From JAFALX01 sp036378495 (GTDB taxonomy: Bacteria; Chloroflexota; Dormibacteria; Aeolococcales; Aeolococcaceae): a stretch of DNA of 28,831 nt. The stretch spans positions 1-28,831 of the forward strand of contig DASUWI010000054.1 of the NCBI GenBank assembly GCA_036378495.1. Direction: 5' to 3'. The position numbers and the translations under genes were made by a program. Positions within the stretch are counted from its first letter, which is position 1. Each line of letters begins with the position of its first letter. Below, piece after piece: positions 23,081 to 28,831 of this stretch. The notes under the pieces are model-generated. The model saw nothing but the letters and a program-made list of their open reading frames with translations. It was not told the DNA's origin and searched no databases.

Positions 23081-25263
23081 GTGAACGCCGGCACCCGCGA
23101 ATCGCGAGGCGTCGCGGCAGCGGCAACCGGCAGAGCTCCGGCCACGCGACTCCCGCGACCCACCTCGCTGCTGATCTCGAGCCGGCCACCGGCGGCATCG
23201 ATGCGGTCGTGCATGTTGGTCAGGCCCGCGCCCTTCTTCACTCGATCAACCTCGAAACCGTGGCCGTCGTCCTCGACGGCGAAGCGCAGCTCCCCATCCT
23301 GCTCACGCAGACGCAAGGTCACCGCTGACGCACCTGCGTACTTCTGCACGTTTTGCAGCGCCTCCAGCACGCAGAAGTACACGGCCGCTTCCATCTCCTG
23401 CGGGTAACGGCCGATGCTCTCGGCGTCGACGGTGACCGGGAGCGTCGCCTTCCGCGCCTGCGATTCCAGAGCGGTGACCAGGCCCTTCTCGGCCAGCAGT
23501 GGCGGGTAGATGCCCCGCGCCAGGTCGCGCAGCGTCTCCAGCGCCTCGTCTGTGTTGGCCTTGAGCTCGACGATCGTCTGCTTCGCCTTCTCGGGATCCT
23601 TGGCGGCGAGCATCTCGGCAAGGCCGAGCTTCACCTTCAAGGCCACCAGGTGCTGCTGCGCGCCGTCGTGCAGATTGCGCTCCAAGCGGCGCCGCTCCTC
23701 ATCCTGCGCCGAGACCAGCCGCTGCCGCGACGCGCGCAACTCGTCGAGGCGGCGCTGCAGATCGGCGGTCAATCCCACGTTCTTCAGCACGAGTCCCGCC
23801 TGGTGCGCCAGGTCGTCGACAAGCTTCTCCTCCACCGGCGACAGCGACTCGCCACGGCGCTTCGAGACCGTCAGCGCGCCCAGCAGCTCTCCCTGATGGC
23901 GCACCTCGACGGCGCGTGTCGCCGTCGGGAGGGGCGGCAGTGTGCCGTTGTTCACCGCCACCGGCGGCGCTGTGGCATCGTCGGGTGGCGACGCCGCAGC
24001 AGCGATCATCTCGGTATCGCGGCGCAGCCACACGCGCGCCACGTCGGCGCCCGTCCCCTCCTGCAGCACGCGCGCCATTCGCGCCAGCACTTCGTCTGCC
24101 GCATACGATCCGGCCACCTGTGACGAGAACTCGCTGAGCACCTGATACGGTGTCGCTCGCCTCCCGTACACGAGCCGGTTGGCGATGCGTTGCAGCCGCT
24201 CGCGCGCGGGCTGAAACCCGATCGCGACGATCGCCGTCGCGAGAATCGACAGCCCCAGGTTCGGTCTGCCGCCACTGCCCACGAGTTCGCCGATGCCCAC
24301 GGCAATGCCGACGTACACGCCGGTGATCAGGGCCGCGAGCGACCCGTACACCAGCGTGCGGCTGATGATGATGTCGATGTCGTACAGCCGGTACTTCACG
24401 ATCGCGATAGCAATCGCCAGCGGAACTGCGACAGTGCCGGCGATGGTGACCGTCGTGCCGATGACCGCGAGTGGCGTCACCGCCACAGGCCCTGCGCTGC
24501 TCGGGGTGAAGAAGCCGATCGCGAATGAAATGACCAGCAGCGGCGCAGAGACGAGGAACCACTTGAGCTGGTGGCGCCCGTCGGCGTCAGCGCGACGGTA
24601 GCGGATCGCGATTGAGCCGAGTCCCAGCACCGCGAAAATCACGATCGCAGGGCCCGACAGCGCGAAGACCACCGGGGCCAACGTCGCCACGAAGTGCTGG
24701 CCGAGCGGATTGTCGAACGGCGGCGGTGTCGATCCCGGGGGCGCGGCCGATGTGGGCAACAGTGCCCATCCGATGGTGTTGAGCAACGCCAGCGCCAGCG
24801 CAGCTCGCGTCACCCACCGCCAGCCCCGCGATAGTGAGCGCCCCGTCGGGAAGAGCAGCAACACCAGCGGCACGGCCCACTGACCTGGAGCGAACATCCA
24901 GAAATTCACCCACGCGGCGAACTCACCGAGGGGCCACCTCCCGGGCTGGCGCAGCAGCGCGAGGTAGGCGTACTCGGTGGCGAACTGCTCGATCATGAAC
25001 GTCGCCGAGACAGCGAGGAGGACCCAGCCGACCCGGTTGCGCGGGACGCGCCACACGATGAATGCGCCCACGAGCGGGATGACGGTATACGGAAGTCCCT
25101 GGGCCAGGATGTCCGTCAGCGTCGTAGGTGCCACTTTCGGCAGCAACGACGTGCCTCGGATCAACGACAGCGCCGCGGACGCGATGCCAACGACCAGCGT
25201 GGCTGCCAGCAGGGCGACGCCCGACCAGCGCAGGCTGCGATCACTCAGGCGCATCGGGATCAC
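23077..25263 (-). CDS. Sensor histidine kinase HK4 (10-TM, GAF, HisKA_3, HATPase)
   Basis: A 728-residue kinase from GTG 25263, overlapping the HK5 stop. Scaffold loops are WRVPRNRVGWVLL (71-83), LLFPTGRSLSRGWRW (136-150), RRADADGRHQLKWF (223-236) and KYRLYDIDIIISRTLVYG (290-307). The variable outside loop (about 168-195) is Pro-rich (TSAAPPGSTPPPFDNPLGQ). GAF is about 380-495, with an unusual MIAAAASPPDDATAPP insert. Phosphoacceptor His532 (codon 23668-23670) lies in ERNLHDGAQQHL, the N-box is Asn638, and DDGHGFE replaces DDGRGFD. The HATPase entry PQEMEAAVYF differs slightly from PQEVEATVYF in the sisters. Confidence 0.94.
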   Translation of the reverse strand: MIPMRLSDRSLRWSGVALLAATLVVGIASAALSLIRGTSLLPKVAPTTLTDILAQGLPYTVIPLVGAFIVWRVPRNRVGWVLLAVSATFMIEQFATEYAYLALLRQPGRWPLGEFAAWVNFWMFAPGQWAVPLVLLLFPTGRSLSRGWRWVTRAALALALLNTIGWALLPTSAAPPGSTPPPFDNPLGQHFVATLAPVVFALSGPAIVIFAVLGLGSIAIRYRRADADGRHQLKWFLVSAPLLVISFAIGFFTPSSAGPVAVTPLAVIGTTVTIAGTVAVPLAIAIAIVKYRLYDIDIIISRTLVYGSLAALITGVYVGIAVGIGELVGSGGRPNLGLSILATAIVAIGFQPARERLQRIANRLVYGRRATPYQVLSEFSSQVAGSYAADEVLARMARVLQEGTGADVARVWLRRDTEMIAAAASPPDDATAPPVAVNNGTLPPLPTATRAVEVRHQGELLGALTVSKRRGESLSPVEEKLVDDLAHQAGLVLKNVGLTADLQRRLDELRASRQRLVSAQDEERRRLERNLHDGAQQHLVALKVKLGLAEMLAAKDPEKAKQTIVELKANTDEALETLRDLARGIYPPLLAEKGLVTALESQARKATLPVTVDAESIGRYPQEMEAAVYFCVLEALQNVQKYAGASAVTLRLREQDGELRFAVEDDGHGFEVDRVKKGAGLTNMHDRIDAAGGRLEISSEVGRGSRVAGALPVAAAATPRDSRVPAFT

Positions 25264-27458
25264 CCTGCCCGTGCCGGCGCGAGCAGTGGCAGCCGGCCGA
25301 TGACCCTCGCACCCTGCTTTGGTGCGGACACGATCGCGAAGTCACCGTCGAGCGCGTCAACCCTGTCTCGCATGTTCGACAGACCTGCGCCCGACTTCGC
25401 GCTTTCGACATCGAAGCCGCGGCCGTCATCCGCGACCTCGAAACGCAGCTCGCCGTCGCTTCCTCGCAGCCGAACGGATGCGGATGTCGCGTCTGCATAC
25501 CTCTGCACGTTCTGCAGGGCCTCGAGCACGCAGAAGTACACGGTGGCCTCCACCTCCTGCGGATAGCGGCCGATCCCACCGGCATCTACCCGCACCGGCA
25601 GGGTCGCTTTGCGCGCCTGCGACTCCAGCGCGGCGGCCAGGCCCTTCTCCGCCAGCAGCGGCGGGTAGATGCCGCGAGCCAGGTCGCGCAGCGTTTCCAG
25701 CGCCTCGTCCGTATCGGCCTTCAGCTGCGCGATCGTCTGCTTCGCCTTCTCGGGGTCCTTCGCCATCAGCATGTCGGCGAGTCCAAGCTTCACCTTGAGC
25801 GCCACCAGGGTTTGCTGCGCGCCGTCGTGCAGGTTGCGCTCCAGGCGACGCCGTTCCTGGTCCTGGGCGGACACGAGCCGCTGTCGAGACTGGCGCAGTT
25901 CCTCGAGCCGCCGCTGCAGATCGGCGGTGAGTCCAACGTTCTTGAGCACGAGCCCCGCCTGGTGGGCGAGGTCGTCGACCAGCTTCTCCTCCACCGGCGT
26001 CAGCGCCTCGCCGCGGCGCTTGACCACGGTCAGGGCGCCGAGCAGCTCGCCTTGATGGCGCACCTCCACTGCGCGTGTGGCGCCTCCAAGATCGGGCAGG
26101 ACGCCGTTGACCGCGACGTCACGCGGCAGGGCCGTCAACGCGGAATCGGGCCAGCTCGCCGCGGGATGCAGCACCGAGCCCGCGCGCAACCACACCGCGG
26201 TGCTTTCGGCGCCGGTACCCTCGTGGAGCACCCGAGCCATGCGCGGCAGCACGTCGTCGGCGGCATATGATCCGGCCACCTGTGACGAGAACTTGCTGAG
26301 CACCTGATATGGCGTCGCCCGCCTGCCGTACACGAGCCGGTTGGCTATGCGCTGCAGCCGCTCGCGCGCGGGCTGGAACCCGATCGCGACGATCGCCGTG
26401 GCGAGGATCGAGAGCCCGAGATTGGGCTTGCCGCCGCTGCCCACCAGCTCGCCGACGCCGACGGCGATGCCCACGTACACACCGGTGATCAGCACCGCGA
26501 GTGAGCCGTACACCAGCGTGCGGCCGATGACGACGTCGATGCCGTACAACCGGTACTTGAGGATGGCCAGACCGATCGCCGCGGGCAGCGCGAACCCGAT
26601 GCCCGCGATGATCACCAGGTTGAACAGGACCGAGGCCTCGCCGGCGGGGAGACCGGCCGACACCGGGAGTGTTGCGATGATGAGAACGACCGTGGCAAGG
26701 ACCGCGAAGGCAAACCACTTGATCTGCTGGCGCTCCTCACCGTCGGCTCGCCGGTAGCGAATCAGCGGGCTTGCCGCGGCGACGAGCAGCAGCAGGATGC
26801 CCGCCGGCCACACCCAGCCAGCGTCGTCCTCCGTCAAGGGAAAGCCGGCGATCGCCAAGGGGTTGGGCGCCGGGAGCGCGTGGGACTGCAGCGTGGTCGA
26901 CGTGGGACTCACGATGCTGACAAAGGTGGTGAAAACAGTGAGCGTCACCGCGGCTACCGCGACCGGCCGCCAGCGCCGGCTGAGCAGGCGGCCGGTCGGA
27001 AAGAGCAGGAAGATGAAGAGGAGTGTCCCCGCGGGGAAGATGACTCCGAGCAGCCAGTTCGTCAACCACGCCGCCCAATCGACCGCCGGAAGGGTGCCGG
27101 GTGCGCTCAGCCCTCGAACCGCGTACTCCCCGGATGCCGAGCGAAGCGCATCGACCACGCCGGAGAGCAGCAGCAGCCATCCCAGCGGGTTCCACCTGCG
27201 TCGCGCCACAACCACCGCCCCCACCGCGGTGATCCCCACGGGAACTATGAGGTCGGGGCCGTGATTGCCCGTCAGCGGGTTGGTGTCGCCGTTGCGCACC
27301 GCGAGCAACCAGGCACCAGCGGTCAGCGTGGCCGTCGCCAGCGCCCCGGCGACGGCCGCTGCTGTTGCCAGTCCCCCGCCCTCGGGGCGTCCCACTGCCT
27401 TCACGCTGAAAGTCTGCGAGCCTCCCGAGGCGAGTTCAATCGTGCTGACGCCCCGCAT
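25260..27458 (-). CDS. Sensor histidine kinase HK5 (10-TM, GAF, HisKA_3, HATPase)
   Basis: A 732-residue kinase from ATG 27458, 33 bases after the HK6 stop. It is the only junction without overlap, so an internal promoter or ribosome entry is possible. It has an N-terminal extension of about 20 residues before the first helix relative to HK3. Scaffold loops are RRRWNPLGWLLLL (86-98), LLFPTGRLLSRRWRP (151-165), RRADGEERQQIKWF (236-249) and KYRLYGIDVVIGRTLVYG (301-318, Gly in place of Asp and Ser). The outside loop (about 183-215) contains STTLQSHALPAPNPLAIAG. Phosphoacceptor His544 (codon 25827-25829) is followed by DGAQQT, with Thr where HK1-4 have His. The N-box is Asn650. Confidence 0.94.
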   Translation of the reverse strand: MRGVSTIELASGGSQTFSVKAVGRPEGGGLATAAAVAGALATATLTAGAWLLAVRNGDTNPLTGNHGPDLIVPVGITAVGAVVVARRRWNPLGWLLLLSGVVDALRSASGEYAVRGLSAPGTLPAVDWAAWLTNWLLGVIFPAGTLLFIFLLFPTGRLLSRRWRPVAVAAVTLTVFTTFVSIVSPTSTTLQSHALPAPNPLAIAGFPLTEDDAGWVWPAGILLLLVAAASPLIRYRRADGEERQQIKWFAFAVLATVVLIIATLPVSAGLPAGEASVLFNLVIIAGIGFALPAAIGLAILKYRLYGIDVVIGRTLVYGSLAVLITGVYVGIAVGVGELVGSGGKPNLGLSILATAIVAIGFQPARERLQRIANRLVYGRRATPYQVLSKFSSQVAGSYAADDVLPRMARVLHEGTGAESTAVWLRAGSVLHPAASWPDSALTALPRDVAVNGVLPDLGGATRAVEVRHQGELLGALTVVKRRGEALTPVEEKLVDDLAHQAGLVLKNVGLTADLQRRLEELRQSRQRLVSAQDQERRRLERNLHDGAQQTLVALKVKLGLADMLMAKDPEKAKQTIAQLKADTDEALETLRDLARGIYPPLLAEKGLAAALESQARKATLPVRVDAGGIGRYPQEVEATVYFCVLEALQNVQRYADATSASVRLRGSDGELRFEVADDGRGFDVESAKSGAGLSNMRDRVDALDGDFAIVSAPKQGARVIGRLPLLAPARAG

Positions 27459-27491
27459 TGGGTGTGGGCAGCATCCCGTCGCTCACGGCCA

Positions 27492-28831
27492 TCACGCCGG
27501 CTGCGGGACAGCGACAGCGGCGACGCCGATAGTGCCGGACACCACCGTGCCCCGACCGGCGACGCTGCGCAGGGTCAGCGCCCCTCCCGCGGCATCCAGC
27601 CGATCCTGCATGTTGGTCAGGCCGGCGCCCTTCTCGACGCGGTCGACATCGAAGCCGCGGCCGTCATCCTCGACGTCAAAGCGCAGCACGTCGTCACTAG
27701 CGCGCAATCGCACCGTGGCCGCCGCTGCGTGCGCATACTTCTGCACGTTCTGCAGCGCCTCGAGCACGCAGAAGTACACGGTGGCCTCCACCTCCTGCGG
27801 ATAGCGGCCAATCCCTGCGGCGTCCAGCGTCACCGGCAGCGTCGCCTTGCGCGCCTGCGACTCCAGCGCGACGGCCAAGCCCTTCTCCGCGAGGAGCGGC
27901 GGATAGATGCCACGGGCGAGGTCGCGCAGTGTCTCCAGCGCCTCGTCCGTGTCCGCTTTCAATTGCTGCAGCGTCGCCTTCGCCCTCTCCTGATCCTTCG
28001 CCAGCAGCATTTCCGCGAGGCCCAGCTTCACCTTGAGCGCGACGAGGTTTTGCTGAGCGCCGTCGTGGAGGTTGCGCTCCAGGCGGCGCCTCTCCTGATC
28101 CTGGGCCGAGACCAGGCGTTGCCGTGACGCACGCAGCTCTTCGAGGCGCCGCTGGAGGTCCGCGGTGAGGCCGACGTTCTTCAGCACCAGCCCCGCCTGA
28201 TGCGCCAGGTCATCGAGCAGCTTCTCCTCCACCGGCGTCAGCGATTCACCGCGGCGCTTCACCACCGTCAGCGCACCGAGCAGCTCGCCCTGATGCCGCA
28301 CCTCGACCGCTCGGGTCACGCCGGGAAGCTCGGGCAGCGAACCATTGCCCAAGGCGACCGCAGTCTCGGGCCGATCGGTCAGCCCGGCGGGCCACGTCGC
28401 CGCCGGATGGAGAGCGCCCCCGGCACGGAGCCATACTGTCGACCGCTCGGCACCGGTGCCTTCGTCGAGCACGCGCGCCATGCGCGGCAGCACCTCGTCG
28501 GCGGCATACGATCCGGCCACCTGTGACGAGAACTGGCTGAGCACCTGGTACGGCGTGGCCCGCTTCCCGTACACGAGCCGGTTGGCAACGCGCTGCAGCC
28601 GCTGGCGCGCCGGCTGGAAGCCGACGGCAACGATGGCTGTGGCGAGGATCGACAGGCCGAGGTTCGGCTTGCCGCCGCTGCCGACCAGCTCGCCGAAGCC
28701 CACCGCGATGCCCACATACACGCCCGTGATCAAGACCGCCAACGAGCCGTACACCAGGGTGCGGCTGATGACGATGTCGATGCCGTACAGGCGGTACTTG
28801 AAGATCGCGATCGCGCACGCGACGGGCAGTG
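27492..28831 (-). CDS. Sensor histidine kinase HK6, C-terminal part
   Basis: About 446 codons ending at TGA 27492; the frame is open through the right edge, so the gene starts outside the window. The visible part begins within helix 8 (PVACAIAIFKYRLYGIDIVI) and continues through helices 9 and 10 and the FQPARQRLQRVANRLVYGKR segment. GAF, HisKA_3 and HATPase follow. The phosphoacceptor His codon is 28065-28067 in ERNLHDGAQQNL, with Asn where HK1-4 have His. EALQNVQKYA, DDGRGFD and GAGLTNM are present. The internal GTG at 28754 is not the start, since the upstream codons match the family. Confidence 0.92.
   Translation of the reverse strand, partial: LPVACAIAIFKYRLYGIDIVISRTLVYGSLAVLITGVYVGIAVGFGELVGSGGKPNLGLSILATAIVAVGFQPARQRLQRVANRLVYGKRATPYQVLSQFSSQVAGSYAADEVLPRMARVLDEGTGAERSTVWLRAGGALHPAATWPAGLTDRPETAVALGNGSLPELPGVTRAVEVRHQGELLGALTVVKRRGESLTPVEEKLLDDLAHQAGLVLKNVGLTADLQRRLEELRASRQRLVSAQDQERRRLERNLHDGAQQNLVALKVKLGLAEMLLAKDQERAKATLQQLKADTDEALETLRDLARGIYPPLLAEKGLAVALESQARKATLPVTLDAAGIGRYPQEVEATVYFCVLEALQNVQKYAHAAAATVRLRASDDVLRFDVEDDGRGFDVDRVEKGAGLTNMQDRLDAAGGALTLRSVAGRGTVVSGTIGVAAVAVPQPA

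Larger units (their letters stand above)
16555..28831 (-). repeat. Tandem array of six paralogous sensor histidine kinase genes (HK1-HK6)
   Basis: Six head-to-tail copies repeat with a period of 2150-2195 bases (starts at 18741, 20930, 23080, 25263 and 27458; the sixth extends past the right edge). Adjacent copies overlap by 4 bases (GTGA or ATGA), except HK6/HK5 which are 33 bases apart. The about 440-codon C-terminal part is strongly conserved between copies, and the about 280-codon N-terminal membrane part is much more variable. The array continues beyond the window, so six is a minimum. Confidence 0.95.

Noticed and set aside
16555..28831. The repeated array as an assembly artefact or a CRISPR/insertion element
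   Set aside because: Units differ throughout their N-terminal halves and in length, all frames are intact, and there are no inverted ends, transposase or short spacer-type repeats.

Overview
The window is GC-rich, gene-dense bacterial DNA with many GTG starts and frequent 4-nt start/stop overlaps. Several genes have TAnnnT -10 hexamers placed for leaderless transcription. Together with a DUF222-type gene under a GAAC/GTTC SOS box and long actinobacterial-style polytopic histidine kinases, this points to an actinobacterium. A soil Thermoleophilia/Solirubrobacterales-like lineage is my guess, by inference only. Nothing in the window looks like a phage, insertion sequence, CRISPR array, tRNA or rRNA. 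The longest stretch without a gene is about 130 bases.

Left part (1-5173): the 5' end of a DUF222/13E12-type gene runs off the left edge on the minus strand, with an SOS-like box over its promoter. Rightward genes follow: a formyltransferase-fold enzyme, a single-domain response regulator, a degenerate GGDEF-like protein, a DUF2231-Rieske fusion, an unknown small protein and an AraC-family regulator. The AraC gene converges on a LysE/RhtB exporter.

Central carbohydrate block (5294-13522): malQ-treY-treZ run leftward with 4-nt overlaps, and glgX runs rightward from a shared 92-bp region carrying a 9-bp inverted repeat. The encoded route is glycogen to trehalose. GlgX debranches, MalQ re-sizes the glucans, TreY makes the terminal alpha,alpha-1,1 bond and TreZ releases trehalose.

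Regulatory and toxin block (13498-15878): a NarL/LuxR response regulator faces away from a receiver-only protein across a region with a strong GC hairpin and a 12-bp palindrome. A vapBC toxin-antitoxin pair follows, with a glyoxalase-fold gene overlapping vapC.

Right part (15881-28831): this is the striking feature. At least six full-length-type paralogous membrane histidine kinases (called HK1-HK6 here, HK6 cut by the right edge) lie head to tail on the minus strand, mostly with 4-nt overlaps. A TMEM175-family potassium-channel gene is fused by the same kind of overlap to the downstream end. No response regulator lies inside the array. All kinases share a ten-helix membrane module, a GAF domain, a HisKA_3 dimerisation domain and an HATPase. 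Their catalytic halves are very similar and show mosaic nucleotide identity suggestive of gene conversion, while extracytoplasmic loops differ. A reasonable hypothesis is a multi-input sensor bank feeding a few regulators, with the nearby NarL-type regulator and receiver-only protein as candidates, and an ion channel as co-expressed partner.
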